Source: Nocardioides sp. IC4_145 (GTDB lineage: Bacteria; Actinomycetota; Actinomycetes; Propionibacteriales; Nocardioidaceae). Taken from it: 64,000 bases of DNA. The stretch covers positions 36,191 through 100,190 of the forward strand of contig NZ_JAANMS010000009.1 in NCBI RefSeq assembly GCF_011250565.1, written 5' to 3'. This document shows, piece after piece, positions 1-8,840 of this stretch; position 1 is the stretch's first letter, and the number at the start of each line of letters is the position of its first letter. The notes beneath the pieces are model-generated. The model did not search any database. It saw only the letters and a list, made by a program, of their open reading frames with translations, and was not told where the DNA came from. Made by a program: the position numbers and the translations under genes.

Positions 1-121
1 CTGCGGCGACGAGCTCGGTGATCTTGTCGCGCAGCTTGGGAGCCGTGTAGACGTCGATCTCGCCACCGACGGCAACGATGGTCGTCCCATCGACGTCGCG
101 CGTCGCAAGAGTCAGGTCCAC
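1..121 (-). CDS. Anti-sigma factor antagonist (BldG-like STAS protein), 5' part only
   Basis: The gene runs off the left edge; about 40 codons are visible from a GTG start at 121. The translation contains [14 protein letters not shown], the first strands and helix of a STAS domain, as in SpoIIAA/BldG proteins that bind an anti-sigma factor and are controlled by serine phosphorylation. The phosphorylated serine would lie outside the window. A GGAGAA ribosome binding site sits just before the GTG. It is divergent from a DEAD/DEAH helicase, the same arrangement known for bldG in Streptomyces, which supports a BldG-type identity. The specific partner cannot be read from this fragment. Confidence 0.85.
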   Translation of the reverse strand, partial: MDLTLATRDVDGTTIVAVGGEIDVYTAPKLRDKITELVAA

Positions 122-261
122 GTGTTCTCCCTGAAGACTGTCGGTCGGTGGCGAATGTACGCGGTCGGCATCCCACCCCGACACTCGGCCCGCCCTATGA
201 AACCACGCCGACCGAGGCGGTGCACAAAGACAGTAAAGAAGGCACTGTCCCCGGCCCCTGC

Positions 262-267
262 GACACT
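262..267 (+). promoter_or_regulatory. Leaderless -10 box of the helicase gene
   Basis: GACACT lies six bases before the GTG at 274. The spacing equals that of the other -10 boxes in this window that sit 6-7 nt before a start codon, so the mRNA probably begins at the start codon. This supports GTG 274 over the longer upstream reading frame. Confidence 0.5.
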
Positions 268-273
268 GGCGCG

Positions 274-2601
274 GTGACCTCGACCGCCCATCGACCCCGT
301 CTCCCCGTGGCGGACCTGGTCGACCGGCTCTCCTCCGTCCCCGGCCGCGAGGGCCGGCTCACGCACCTGGAGACGCTGCCCGCCCGGCCAGCGGTGACGG
401 CGACCTGGCCGGAGTGGGCCGACCCCTCCGTGGTGGCGGCCTTCCGGGCCCGCGGGGTGGACCAGCCGTGGCAGCACCAGGCCGTGGCCGCCGACGCCGC
501 GCACGCCGGCCAGCACGTGGTGCTCGCCACCGGGACCGCGTCGGGCAAGTCGCTCGCCTACCAGCTCCCGGCGCTGTCCTGCGCGCTCGCCGGGCGCGGC
601 CGTCGTGGGCAGCGCGGCGCGACCGTGCTCTACCTCGCGCCGACCAAGGCGCTCGCGCAGGACCAGCTCGCCGGCATCAGCGGTCTCGGCCTCGACGTCC
701 GCGTCACCACCCACGACGGCGACAGCGGCCGCGACCAGCGCGACTGGGCCCGCGACCACGCGGAGTACGTCCTGACCAACCCCGACATGCTCCACCGCTC
801 GCTGCTCCCGGGGCACCAGCGGTGGGCGCAGTTCCTCGGCTCGCTGCAGTACGTCGTGGTCGACGAGTGCCACCACTACCGCGGCGTCTTCGGCGCGCAC
901 GTCTCGCACGTGCTGCGCCGGCTGCGGCGGGTGTGCGCGTCGTACGGCGCGTCCCCGACGTTCGTGCTCGCCTCGGCCACCGTCGCCGACCCCGAGGTCG
1001 CCGCCGGCCGGCTGACCGGGCTGGACGTGCTGGCGGTCACCGGGGACGGCTCCCCGCGGGGCGAGGTGTCGCTGGCGATGTGGGAGCCGCCGTTCACCTC
1101 CTACACCGGCGAGAACGGCGCGCCCGTCCGCCGCGCGGCCTCCTCGGAGACCGCCGACCTGCTCGCGGACCTCGTCGTCGAGGACGTGCGGACGCTCGCC
1201 TTCATCCGCTCCCGGCGGGGCGCCGAGCAGGTGGCGATGACGGCCGCAGAGCTGCTGGCCGACGTCGACCCCTCGCTGCCGGGACGGGTCGCGTCGTACC
1301 GCGGCGGCTACCTGCCGGAGGAGCGTCGCGACCTCGAGCAGGCGCTGCGCCGCGGCGACATCACCGGGATGGCGGCGACGAACGCCCTCGAGCTCGGCAT
1401 CGACGTCAGCGGGCTCGACGCGGTGCTGATGGCCGGCTTCCCCGGCACCCGCGCGGCGCTGTGGCAGCAGGTGGGCCGGGCCGGCCGCGGGGCGCAGGAC
1501 GCCCTCGGCGTGCTCGTCGCCCGCGACGACCCGCTGGACACCTACCTCGTCCACCACCCGGAGACGCTGCTCGGCCGCCCCGTCGAGGCGACCGTCTTCG
1601 ACCCCGGCAACCCCTACGTCCTCGGACCGCACCTGTGCGCCGCGGCGCAGGAGATCCCACTGACCGCCGACGAGCTCGAGCTGTTCGGACCGACCGCCCC
1701 GGCGGTGGTCGACCAGCTGGCCGCGGCCGGCCTGCTCCGCAAGCGCCCGCGCGGCTGGTTCTGGACCGACCGGCGCCGCGCCGCGGACCTGGCCGACATC
1801 CGCTCGGCCGGCGGTCGCCCCGTGCAGCTCGTCGAGGGCGGGACCGGCCGGGTCGTCGGCACCGTCGACGCCTCGAGCGCGCACGGCACCGCCCACGCCG
1901 GCGCCGTCTACGTGCACCGCGGGGAGACCTACCTCGTCGCCGACCTCGACCTCGTCGAGCACGTCGCGGTGGTCGACCGCGCCGAGGTCGACTACTCCAC
2001 CTCGGCCCGCGAGGTCACCGACATCACGATCGTCGCCGAGCGCGAGTCCCGGCGCTGGGGTGACTGCCGGCTGTCCTTCGGCGACGTCGACGTGTCCCAC
2101 CAGGTCGTCTCCTTCCTCAAGCGGCGCCAGCCCAGCGGCGAGGTCGTCAGCGAGGAACCGCTCGACCTCCCGGCCCGCTCGCTGCGCACCACCGCGGTCT
2201 GGTGGACCGTGCCGGACCACGCGCTGCAGGAGGCCGGGCTCGACAAGCGGGACCTGCCCGGCGCCGCCCACGCCGCGGAGCACTGCTCCATCGGGCTGCT
2301 GCCGCTGTTCGCCACCTGCGACCGGTGGGACATCGGTGGCGTCTCCACCGCGCTGCACGCCGACACCGGCATGCTCACCGTCTTCGTCCACGACGGGCAC
2401 CCGGGCGGCGCCGGGTTCGCCGAGCGCGGGTACGCCGCCGCGCGGGAGTGGCTGACCGCCACCCGCGACGCCATCCGCTCCTGCGCCTGCGTCGAGGGCT
2501 GCCCCTCCTGCATCCAGTCGCCCAAGTGCGGCAACCAGAACAACCCGCTCGACAAGCACGGCGCCGCCGCCCTGCTCGACGTCCTGCTCGGCGACGGCTG
2601 A
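274..2601 (+). CDS. DEAD/DEAH box helicase with C-terminal DUF1998/zinc domain (MrfA/Hrq1 type)
   Basis: A 775-residue superfamily 2 helicase. Motif I is GTASGKS near residue 90, motif II DECHH near 197, motif III SAT near 233, followed by a C-terminal helicase domain and a DUF1998 region. Near the C-terminus is a four-cysteine cluster ([10 protein letters not shown] and a later SPKCGN) typical of MrfA, a Bacillus 3'-5' DNA repair helicase, and of Hrq1-like proteins. It most likely acts in DNA repair, although the substrate is inferred from family only. The open frame extends upstream to 148, but GTG 274 is preferred because of the -10 box six bases before it. It faces a tad operon across their 3' ends, the neighbourhood for which the helicase/secretion families were named. 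Confidence 0.9.
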   Translation: MTSTAHRPRLPVADLVDRLSSVPGREGRLTHLETLPARPAVTATWPEWADPSVVAAFRARGVDQPWQHQAVAADAAHAGQHVVLATGTASGKSLAYQLPALSCALAGRGRRGQRGATVLYLAPTKALAQDQLAGISGLGLDVRVTTHDGDSGRDQRDWARDHAEYVLTNPDMLHRSLLPGHQRWAQFLGSLQYVVVDECHHYRGVFGAHVSHVLRRLRRVCASYGASPTFVLASATVADPEVAAGRLTGLDVLAVTGDGSPRGEVSLAMWEPPFTSYTGENGAPVRRAASSETADLLADLVVEDVRTLAFIRSRRGAEQVAMTAAELLADVDPSLPGRVASYRGGYLPEERRDLEQALRRGDITGMAATNALELGIDVSGLDAVLMAGFPGTRAALWQQVGRAGRGAQDALGVLVARDDPLDTYLVHHPETLLGRPVEATVFDPGNPYVLGPHLCAAAQEIPLTADELELFGPTAPAVVDQLAAAGLLRKRPRGWFWTDRRRAADLADIRSAGGRPVQLVEGGTGRVVGTVDASSAHGTAHAGAVYVHRGETYLVADLDLVEHVAVVDRAEVDYSTSAREVTDITIVAERESRRWGDCRLSFGDVDVSHQVVSFLKRRQPSGEVVSEEPLDLPARSLRTTAVWWTVPDHALQEAGLDKRDLPGAAHAAEHCSIGLLPLFATCDRWDIGGVSTALHADTGMLTVFVHDGHPGGAGFAERGYAAAREWLTATRDAIRSCACVEGCPSCIQSPKCGNQNNPLDKHGAAALLDVLLGDG

Positions 2602-2624
2602 GTCCCGCGGCCGGGCCCGGTTGC

Positions 2625-2987
2625 TCATCCGGGACCGCCGCGGGCCTCGGCGGTGAGGTCGGCGACCTGCCCGAGCCAGCGGGGGCCGGGCACCTCGGTG
2701 CGGACGCGGACGTCGCGGCCCGCGAGCGTGCAGCCGAGCAGCGTGGCGCCGTTGCGCTCGGCGACGGAGGCCGCAGCGGCGCACGGGTCGCCCCGTCCCG
2801 CGCCGCCGACGGAGGCAGCACCCGCCAGTGCAGCCAGGTCGGCCGCGGACTGGGCGGCCCGATGGGCCCGGACCATCGCCGCCACCACCCCGAGCGCCGA
2901 CCCGACCAGCAGGAGCAGCGCCAGGCAGCCGACCGCGAACAGCGTCACCGAGCCGGCCTCGCTCTCCTCCGCGCGACCGCGGGTCAC
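2625..2987 (-). CDS. TadE-like protein of the helicase/secretion neighbourhood (Rv3654c type)
   Basis: A 120-residue protein with a short charged N-terminus, one hydrophobic segment (about residues 14-38, including VTLFAVGCLALLLLVG) and an AAQSAADLAALAGA stretch typical of Flp/TadE/TadG pseudopilins processed at the membrane. The GTG start overlaps the stop of the upstream TadE-like gene by four bases. It is the last gene of the tad operon and is convergent with the helicase. In Mycobacterium tuberculosis the corresponding small proteins are surface or secreted; that role here is inference. Confidence 0.85.
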   Translation of the reverse strand: MTRGRAEESEAGSVTLFAVGCLALLLLVGSALGVVAAMVRAHRAAQSAADLAALAGAASVGGAGRGDPCAAAASVAERNGATLLGCTLAGRDVRVRTEVPGPRWLGQVADLTAEARGGPG

Positions 2988-3361
2988 GGCCCGGCCTCCT
3001 CGTCCAGGGCGTAGGCGGTCGCGTGCACCCGGACGCCCGGAAGGACGTCGAAGAGCCCGCCAGGGCCGTCGACCCGACCGCTGGCCTCGACGACCACCTC
3101 GCCGCCGGACCGGCTGAGCGCGACCGTGCTGCCCGGCGGCGCCACCCGCTCGCCTCGGGCGACGGCGGAGCCGTCGTCGTCGCCGCGGGCCGCCGCTCGC
3201 GCGGTCTCCCGGGCGGCGTCGACGACCCGGACCTGGGCCGCACCGACCGCGAGCAACCAGACGAGCCCGGCGGTCACGGCGACGAGGGCCGGCAGCACGA
3301 GGGCGAGCTCCGCGGTGGCCGCTCCGCGCTCGTCCCGCCCGCGGCCGGTGCGGCGACTCAC
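2984..3361 (-). CDS. TadE-family pseudopilin
   Basis: A 125-residue protein. The motif ERGAATAELALVLPAL at the N-terminus is the classic TadE/TadG signature: Gly-Ala before a Thr-Ala-Glu helix that crosses the membrane, followed by a periplasm-side domain with AARETARAAARGDD. Probably a minor pilin of the Flp/Tad apparatus. GTG at 3361 overlaps the stop of the DUF4244 gene by four bases, and its own stop overlaps the next start, so translation is coupled. The much longer open frame upstream is rejected because it runs through the DUF4244 gene. Confidence 0.85.
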   Translation of the reverse strand: MSRRTGRGRDERGAATAELALVLPALVAVTAGLVWLLAVGAAQVRVVDAARETARAAARGDDDGSAVARGERVAPPGSTVALSRSGGEVVVEASGRVDGPGGLFDVLPGVRVHATAYALDEEAGP

Positions 3362-3564
3362 CCGATGCCCAGCAGGCCGAGGACGTGGTCGAACAGGGTG
3401 GTGAGCAGCTCGTTGCCGAAGCCGCCGCTGAGCATCTTGTAGAGCAGGCCGGCCAGGCCGGCCCCCGCGGCCGTGCCGACGGCGTACTCCGCGGTGGTGA
3501 TGCCGTCCTCGCGGCTGCGGCTGCGGTCGCGGACTCTGCGGGCGGGGAGGGGTGTGCGGGTCAT
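3358..3564 (-). CDS. DUF4244 small pilin-like protein
   Basis: A 68-residue protein: basic N-terminus (RRVRDRSRSRED), then GITTAEYAVGTAAGAG and a hydrophobic stretch, the layout of a Flp-type pilin with cleavage before the GITTAEY segment. DUF4244 proteins are found in actinobacterial tad loci and are the probable major fibre subunit, though this is not shown here. ATG 3564 is chosen because GAAGGAG lies eight bases upstream. The stop overlaps the following TadE-like start by four bases. A 149-bp gap to TadC upstream suggests its own promoter or extra translation control. Confidence 0.8.
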   Translation of the reverse strand: MTRTPLPARRVRDRSRSREDGITTAEYAVGTAAGAGLAGLLYKMLSGGFGNELLTTLFDHVLGLLGIG

Positions 3565-3713
3565 GCGTCGCTCCTTCGGTCGAGGGCCACGGACGTGGCC
3601 GGACGAGGACGAGCGTCGCCGTCCGGGGACGGGTCGCGCGGGGAGCCCGGCGGCCGCTGTGGAGGGCTGTGCGGTCCGCGCTGTTGTGGACGCAGGGCGG
3701 CTCGTCAGGCGGG
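3565..3713. other. Gap inside the tad operon
   Basis: The 149 bases between TadC and the DUF4244 gene hold no credible gene. A good ribosome binding site lies at the DUF4244 end. All other junctions between adjacent genes in this operon overlap by four bases, so this is the only place where differential expression of the small subunit could be arranged. Confidence 0.5.
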
Positions 3714-4439
3714 TCATCGGGCCAGCTCCCCGAGCAGGCCCGCGACCAGCGGCACGATCCCGACCAGCAGGAACGCCGGCAGCAGGCACAGGCCCAGCGG
3801 CACCGCCGCGCGCACCCCGACGGTGCGCGCGCGGTCCTCCACCTCGGCGCGGGACCGGGCGGCCAGCTCCTCGGCGAGCCGCTCGACCGTGGCGACGACC
3901 GGCGCACCGGTCGCGTGCGCCCGCGCGAGGGCGCGCCCCAGCGGCGCGAGCTCGGGGTCCTCACCGAGTCCGGACCACACCGTGGCAGGGTCGACGCCGA
4001 GCGCGAGCCGGGCCGAGGTGGTGGCGAGCCGGTCCGCGGCCGGTCCCGGCAGGGCCCGGCACACCAGCGCGACGGCCTCCCCCGGCGCCGAGCCGGACCG
4101 GAGGGCGGTCGCGAGCAACGTGACGACGTGGGGCAGCTCCCGGCGGACGGCCTCACGCCGGCGGCGTACCTCCGGTGGCTCGGCGCGGGTCAGCACCACC
4201 CAGGCGCCGATCGTGGCTGCGACGCCGGCGACGGGCGCGGCCACCCCACCCACGAAGAGGTACGCCGCCACACCGCTCAGCAGCGCGAGGGCCGGCCGTT
4301 GGCGGCGCAGCCAGCCCCCCTCGTCGGCCGTGGCGGCGACCGGCGGGCCGGCCGCGGGCAGCCGTTCGCGGGCCGGCGGGAGGAGCGCTGCGGCGATCGC
4401 CGCGGCGAGGACCGCGAGGGCGGCGACGGGGCCGGTCAC
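3714..4439 (-). CDS. Type II secretion F domain protein TadC-like
   Basis: A 241-residue inner-membrane platform protein with hydrophobic segments at the N-terminus ([16 protein letters not shown]), near residues 50-80 and at the C-terminus ([20 protein letters not shown]), flanking a soluble T2SSF domain with [22 protein letters not shown]2SSF proteins anchor the TadA ATPase in the Flp pilus machine. GTG 4439 overlaps the stop of TadB by four bases. Longer readings upstream are shadows of TadB. Confidence 0.85.
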   Translation of the reverse strand: MTGPVAALAVLAAAIAAALLPPARERLPAAGPPVAATADEGGWLRRQRPALALLSGVAAYLFVGGVAAPVAGVAATIGAWVVLTRAEPPEVRRRREAVRRELPHVVTLLATALRSGSAPGEAVALVCRALPGPAADRLATTSARLALGVDPATVWSGLGEDPELAPLGRALARAHATGAPVVATVERLAEELAARSRAEVEDRARTVGVRAAVPLGLCLLPAFLLVGIVPLVAGLLGELAR

Positions 4440-5233
4440 GTCGCGCCGTCCACGTCGCGGGCGATCGCCTCGATCCAGGCCAGGCCGGCCCAACCGAGAG
4501 CGAGCCCGGCGGCGAGGCACGCGAGCCCGACCGGGTGACCGAGCAGGAAGCCCCACGGGTCGCCTCCGGCCCCCGAACCCATCAGCAGCGCTAGCACCGG
4601 CAGGCAGGCGACCAGCCGAGCGGTCGCGCGTGCCGAGGCCAGCTCGCCGCGCACGATCCGCCGGGTCGCGTGCGCGGCCCGCAGGTCGGCAGCGACCCGG
4701 TCGACCGCGTCGGCGAGACCCTGGCCCGTGCGCGCCGCGACCTGCCACGCCGCGGCGACCAGGCGCAGGTCGCGCGCCCCCGGCCGGTCGGAGACCGCGC
4801 GGAGGGCGGCCGGCACGTCCGCGCCCATCCGGTGCGCGGCCGCCGCGGGACGCAGCGGTGGCCAGCCCTCGGCCGCCCGGTCGAGGGCGGCGGCCGGCGG
4901 CTGGCCGGAGGCGAGCTCGGAGGCGAGCTGCTCGCAGGTCTCCAGCACGTGGTCGCCGGTCGCCAGCGCCTCCGAGCGGCGGCGGCGCGTGGCGAGCAGG
5001 GTCCGTGCCCCGAGCCCGGCGCCCAGCACGATCAGCACCAGCACGGTCGTGGTGGCGCCCGCGCCCAGCACCAGGAGAACCCCGGCGAGCGGCGCGGCGA
5101 CCCCCAGCGGGACCAACCTGCCCGGACGGACGGCCGGCACGACCAAGCGCGGGCGCGCCGGGACGAGCAGCAGCACCGCCAGCCCGGCTGCAGTCGCAGC
5201 GAGCAGGACCGCGGCCCCGCCGGACCCGGTCAC
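4436..5233 (-). CDS. Type II secretion F domain protein TadB-like
   Basis: A 265-residue membrane protein: two hydrophobic segments near the N-terminus, a soluble helical T2SSF core ([19 protein letters not shown], then [13 protein letters not shown]) and two C-terminal membrane segments ([13 protein letters not shown] and [15 protein letters not shown]). It pairs with TadC as the platform of the tad pilus. GTG 5233 overlaps the TadA stop by four bases. Confidence 0.85.
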   Translation of the reverse strand: MTGSGGAAVLLAATAAGLAVLLLVPARPRLVVPAVRPGRLVPLGVAAPLAGVLLVLGAGATTTVLVLIVLGAGLGARTLLATRRRRSEALATGDHVLETCEQLASELASGQPPAAALDRAAEGWPPLRPAAAAHRMGADVPAALRAVSDRPGARDLRLVAAAWQVAARTGQGLADAVDRVAADLRAAHATRRIVRGELASARATARLVACLPVLALLMGSGAGGDPWGFLLGHPVGLACLAAGLALGWAGLAWIEAIARDVDGAT

Positions 5234-6414
5234 CTCCCGCTCCGGCGGTCGAGGAGCTCCTCGAGCCGCCCGGCGCCCGGTCCGGCGCGGACCGAGCCGT
5301 CGGGCCCGACCTCGACCGCGGGCACGAGCGCCACCCTGCCGTCGTCCGACCGCGTCGTCACCGCCACCTGCGCCAGTCGTCGCTGCCCGCCACGCGGCCG
5401 CGCCAGGTGCAGCACGACGTCCAGCGCGGAGGCGAGCTGGCTGTGGGCGGCTGCCCGGTCGAGACCGCCGGCCAGCGCGAGCGCCTCGACGCGGGCGGGG
5501 ACGTCGACCGCGGAGTTCGCGTGGAGGGTGCCGCAGCCCCCGTCGTGGCCGGTGTTGAGCGCCGCGAGCAGGTCGACGACCTCGCCGCCGCGGACCTCGC
5601 CGACCACGATCCGGTCGGGCCGCATCCGCAGCGCCTGCCGCACCAACGTCCGCAGGTCGACCGCGCCGGCGCCCTCCACGTTCGCCGGGCGGGCCTCGAG
5701 GCCGACCACGTGCGGATGGTCGGGACGCAGCTCGGAGGAGTCCTCCACGACCACCAGCCGCTCGCCGGCGTCCACGAGCGCCAGGAGCGCCGCGAGCAGC
5801 GTGGTCTTGCCGGTGCCGGTGCCGCCGGTGACGAGGAACGCGAGCCGCGCGTCGACGACGGCCCGGACCAGCCGGGCCGTCTCGCCGGTGAGCATCCCCG
5901 CCGCGACCAGCTCCGCCACGGTGAACGTCCGGGCGCGGGGCACGCGCAACGAGATGGTCGTCCCCGGCCGGGCCACGGGCGCGAGCACGGCGTGCAGCCG
6001 GGAGCCGTCGGCGAGCCGGAGGTCCACGTGCGGCACGGCGTCGTCGAGCCGGCGCCCGCCGAGGGCGGCCAGCCGTTGCGCGAGCCGGCGCACGGCCGCG
6101 TCGTCGGGGAACCGCACGTCGGTGCGCCGGAGGCCGTCGCCGCGGTCGACGTACACCGCGTCCGGGCCGTTGACGAGCACGTCGGTCACGTCGGGCAGGC
6201 GCAGCAGGGGCTCCAGCGGGCCGGCGCCCAGGACGTCGCGGCGGAGCAGGTCGTGGACGGCCAGGACCGTGGCGTCGCCGACCGGTCGACCCGCAGCGCG
6301 CAGCGCCTCGGCGACGCGGTGGGGGGTGAGGTCGCCCGGCGTGCGCGCCAGCCGTTCGCGCACGGCGTCCACGAGGTCGGGTCCGACCTCCGGGGCGCCG
6401 ACCGGCGGGCTCAC
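5230..6414 (-). CDS. tadA: TadA/CpaF family secretion ATPase
   Basis: A 394-residue cytoplasmic ATPase that powers assembly of the Flp/Tad pilus. Walker A is [14 protein letters not shown] near residue 198; the Asp box is VVVEDSSEL and Walker B lies in [14 protein letters not shown], followed by the His box region ([15 protein letters not shown]). It is the size usual for actinobacterial TadA-like proteins (helicase/secretion neighbourhood ATPase). GTG 6414 overlaps the preceding gene by four bases, and the 3' end overlaps TadB by four. Confidence 0.93.
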   Translation of the reverse strand: MSPPVGAPEVGPDLVDAVRERLARTPGDLTPHRVAEALRAAGRPVGDATVLAVHDLLRRDVLGAGPLEPLLRLPDVTDVLVNGPDAVYVDRGDGLRRTDVRFPDDAAVRRLAQRLAALGGRRLDDAVPHVDLRLADGSRLHAVLAPVARPGTTISLRVPRARTFTVAELVAAGMLTGETARLVRAVVDARLAFLVTGGTGTGKTTLLAALLALVDAGERLVVVEDSSELRPDHPHVVGLEARPANVEGAGAVDLRTLVRQALRMRPDRIVVGEVRGGEVVDLLAALNTGHDGGCGTLHANSAVDVPARVEALALAGGLDRAAAHSQLASALDVVLHLARPRGGQRRLAQVAVTTRSDDGRVALVPAVEVGPDGSVRAGPGAGRLEELLDRRSGR

Positions 6415-7484
6415 GCCGCGGTCCCGAGGGAGGCGGTGCCCGTGACGGCCAGGCGCGCGAGCACGGCACCGGCCGCACGGCCGAGGTGGCAGCGCGGCGA
6501 CCGCACCGGCCCGAGGCCGAGGTCGATGGACTCGTGGAGGCCCCGCTGGTCGGCCACGGTGGCGACGACGGGCACGCCGCAGACGGCGGCGACCTCGGCT
6601 GACGCGACCCCTCGACCGCGGACCACGAGGCCGACCCGGTCACGGTCGGGCAGCCGGGCGCACAACCGTGCGGCCGACGACACCCCCGCCACGTCGGGTC
6701 GCACCACGACGAGCACCTGGTCGCAGCGGGGCAGCACCTCGTCCGTGACCGACCCGGGCCGGCCGTCGACCGACCGGGGCAGGTCGACCACGACCGTGTC
6801 GTGCCCGCGACGGGCGGCGGAGAGCACCTCGCGGACCGCGGTCGGTTGCAGCGGCTCGGTCGAGCCGGCGTACCACCCCAGCACCCCGAGCCCGCCGCGC
6901 CGCGGCAGCGCCTCGCGCAGGGCGCGCCCGCTCAGCCGTCCGCTCGTCCGGCCCAGGGCGTCCCAGCGGAAGCCCTCGCACCCGTCCAGCCCCAGCACCC
7001 GGTCGGCGCCGGGGCCGAGCGGGTCGGCGTCGACGACCAGGGCGCGTCCGGAGCGGGCCGCGACCTGCCCCAGCGCACACGCGAAGGTCGTCGCCCCGGC
7101 ACCTCCCGACCCACCGATCGTGCCCACGACGACCCCGGGCACGGAGCCGCCCTCGCCGACGTCGGTCAGCAGCTCGGTCACGCGCGGGCCGGCCTCGGGC
7201 AGGCCGAGGACGGACTCGGCGCCGACGGCGACCGCGTCGCGGTAGGCCCCCTCCCCCGGCGGACCCCATGTCACCAGGTGCACGCCGGCCCGACGTGCGG
7301 GCCCGAGGGCGACCAGCTCCGCGGCGAGGTCCGCGCCGACCAGCACCAGGGGAGGACCCGTCCACCGGCGCAGCGCGCCCGGCGCGTCGGCGGCGGTCTC
7401 CACGTCGACGCCCGCGGCCGCGGCGAGGCGGCGCAGGTCGTCGAGGAGGGCGGCGTCGGAGGTGGCGAGGAGTGAGGGATGCAT
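6411..7484 (-). CDS. CpaE/Ssd-like ParA-family protein (septum site determining protein type)
   Basis: A 357-residue protein with an N-terminal receiver-like region without a clear phosphorylation site and a ParA/MinD-fold ATPase half. The deviant Walker A reads [19 protein letters not shown], with Ala-Gly-Ala in place of the usual Gly-Lys; Walker B-like [13 protein letters not shown] follows. This matches actinobacterial Ssd (Rv3660c) and CpaE-like proteins of tad loci, linked to pilus localisation or septum regulation. ATG 7484 is preferred; a GTG at 7508 in the same frame is possible. First gene of the operon, divergent from the HAD gene. Confidence 0.85.
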   Translation of the reverse strand: MHPSLLATSDAALLDDLRRLAAAAGVDVETAADAPGALRRWTGPPLVLVGADLAAELVALGPARRAGVHLVTWGPPGEGAYRDAVAVGAESVLGLPEAGPRVTELLTDVGEGGSVPGVVVGTIGGSGGAGATTFACALGQVAARSGRALVVDADPLGPGADRVLGLDGCEGFRWDALGRTSGRLSGRALREALPRRGGLGVLGWYAGSTEPLQPTAVREVLSAARRGHDTVVVDLPRSVDGRPGSVTDEVLPRCDQVLVVVRPDVAGVSSAARLCARLPDRDRVGLVVRGRGVASAEVAAVCGVPVVATVADQRGLHESIDLGLGPVRSPRCHLGRAAGAVLARLAVTGTASLGTAA

Positions 7485-7596
7485 GGCCCGAACCGTTCCC
7501 GGGCGCACCGACCACCTCCGCCCGGCGCACCCGGCGTTGTGGACAACCCCACTCGGCCGCTCGCTGTGGACGGCTCCGGGGCCGGGCGCGGCGCCC

Positions 7597-7602
7597 TACG
7601 AT
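7597..7602 (+). promoter_or_regulatory. Leaderless -10 box of the HAD phosphatase gene
   Basis: TACGAT, six bases before ATG 7609. It supports that ATG over the earlier in-frame start and implies a leaderless transcript. Confidence 0.55.
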
Positions 7603-7608
7603 GGCGGC

Positions 7609-8406
7609 ATGCCCCGCCCGACCGCGGCCTTCTTCGACCTCGACAAGACGATCATCGCCAAGTCGAGCACGCTCGCGTTCAGCAAGCCGTTCCAGGCCGG
7701 CGGGCTGATCTCGCGGCGCGCGGTGCTGCGCTCGGCGTACGCGCAGTTCGTCTACCTCGTCGGCGGCGCCGACCACGACCAGATGGAGAAGCTGCGGCAG
7801 TTCCTCTCCGCCCTCGTCGGCGGCTGGGACGTCGCCACCGTCCGCGAGATCGTCGCCGACACGCTCCACCACGTCGTCGACCCGCTCGTCTACGACGAGG
7901 CCGTCTCCCTCATCGAGGACCACCGCCTCGCCGGCCGCGACGTCGTCATCGTCTCCACCTCCGGCAGCGAGGTCGTCGAGCCGATCGGCGAGATGCTCGG
8001 CGCCGACCACGTCGTCGCGACCCGGCTGGAGATCGTCGACGGCCGCTACACCGGCGAGATCGAGTACTACGCCTACGCCGAGGAGAAGGCCGTCGCCGTC
8101 CGACAGCTCGCCGAGGAGCGCGGCTACGACCTCGCCGAGTGCTACGCCTACAGCGACTCCATCACCGACGTGCCGATGCTCGAGGCCGTGGGCCACCCGT
8201 ACGCCGTCAACCCCGACCGCGACCTGCGCAAGGTCGCCGCGACCAACGGCTGGCCCGTGCTGGTCTTCGTCAAGCCGGTCGCCCTGCGGGCCCGCGTGCC
8301 GCTGCCGCCGGCCGGCCCGACGCTCGCCGCGCTGGCCGTCGGCGGGCTCGCCGCGGTCGGCGGGGTGCTCTGGGCCAACGCCCGCCGTCGCCGCCTCGAG
8401 GCCTGA
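7609..8406 (+). CDS. HAD-IB family hydrolase (CicA/SerB-like)
   Basis: A 265-residue haloacid dehalogenase phosphatase. Motif I is FFDLDKT near the N-terminus, motif II VIVSTSGSE, motif III with EEKAVAV, and motif IV YAYSDSITDVPML. This fits the HAD-IB subgroup (CicA/Rv3661), phosphoserine-phosphatase-like enzymes of uncertain substrate. A hydrophobic segment near the C-terminus (TLAALAVGGLAAVGGVLWAN) followed by RRRR suggests a membrane-anchored tail. It lies next to the ssd/tad operon as in Mycobacterium and Streptomyces. Starts without an RBS; see the -10 box. Confidence 0.88.
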   Translation: MPRPTAAFFDLDKTIIAKSSTLAFSKPFQAGGLISRRAVLRSAYAQFVYLVGGADHDQMEKLRQFLSALVGGWDVATVREIVADTLHHVVDPLVYDEAVSLIEDHRLAGRDVVIVSTSGSEVVEPIGEMLGADHVVATRLEIVDGRYTGEIEYYAYAEEKAVAVRQLAEERGYDLAECYAYSDSITDVPMLEAVGHPYAVNPDRDLRKVAATNGWPVLVFVKPVALRARVPLPPAGPTLAALAVGGLAAVGGVLWANARRRRLEA

Positions 8407-8433
8407 CCCGCGCGACACGCCCGCCCAGTGCGA

Positions 8434-8462
8434 CGGCCCGATGTCAAGGGTTGATCGGGCCG
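8434..8462 (+). terminator. Hairpin after the HAD gene
   Basis: CGGCCCGAT and ATCGGGCCG form a perfect 9-bp stem around an 11-base loop, 27 bases after the HAD stop codon. No T-run follows, as is common for actinobacterial terminators. Confidence 0.6.
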
Positions 8463-8718
8463 CCGGACCGGCGTAGAACGGGAGTCAGAACTCCAGAGAC
8501 GTACACGGGGACCGAGGTACCCACGCGGCGATCCACCCTTTTTCAGGGCGCTGGCACTCGGAAGACTTCCGCGGCAGCAGTTGAGATGCACGCTTGGTAG
8601 CCACGATCCACGTGTCAGCGGTGGCACTCGAGTCGATTGGGATTCGGGTGCCACCTGCATGTGGTGGGCATGGCTGTCGTGGTGGGCGTTCTTCCACAGG
8701 TCGCGGTCCGGCGGCGGC
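8463..8718. other. Non-coding stretch of slightly lower GC
   Basis: This part of the convergent gap has a modestly lower GC content than its surroundings and includes a T5 run near 8540. A second hairpin is visible at 8620-8655 (GGTGGCAC pairing with GTGCCACC). Short open frames here have no recognisable features and atypical codon use. I see no RNA gene or insertion-sequence end. Confidence 0.4.
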
Positions 8719-8819
8719 GTAGTCCGTGACGTTCCGCAGGGGTTCGGGCCCGGATCACCGCGCAAACGTCACGGACTACCCCGACAACCCGCGGCAACCG
8801 CGCAAGCGTCACGGACTAC
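8719..8819. repeat. Palindromic GTAGTCCGTGAC element, copy 1 (one left arm, two right arms)
   Basis: GTAGTCCGTGACGTT at 8719 is perfectly inverted at the end of a first right arm (ending 8779); a second right arm ending at 8819 repeats it with one change. The two right arms are about 24-bp direct repeats 40 bases apart, so two alternative hairpins with the same left arm are possible. It sits between the 3' ends of convergent genes and may serve as a two-way terminator. A related copy lies at 24244-24304. Confidence 0.75.
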
Positions 8820-8840
8820 GCCGACCGTCCGTCCGGGGGA

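Noticed and set aside
112..3243. Very long minus-strand open frame opposite the helicase, and similar long frames across the window
   Set aside because: High third-position GC keeps antisense frames open. Their translations are low-complexity Arg/Ala/Gly/Pro with no domains, and they oppose genes with clear motifs.
8463..8718. Remnant insertion sequence or RNA gene in the lower-GC stretch
   Set aside because: No transposase fragment, terminal repeats, target duplication or tRNA-like fold could be seen.
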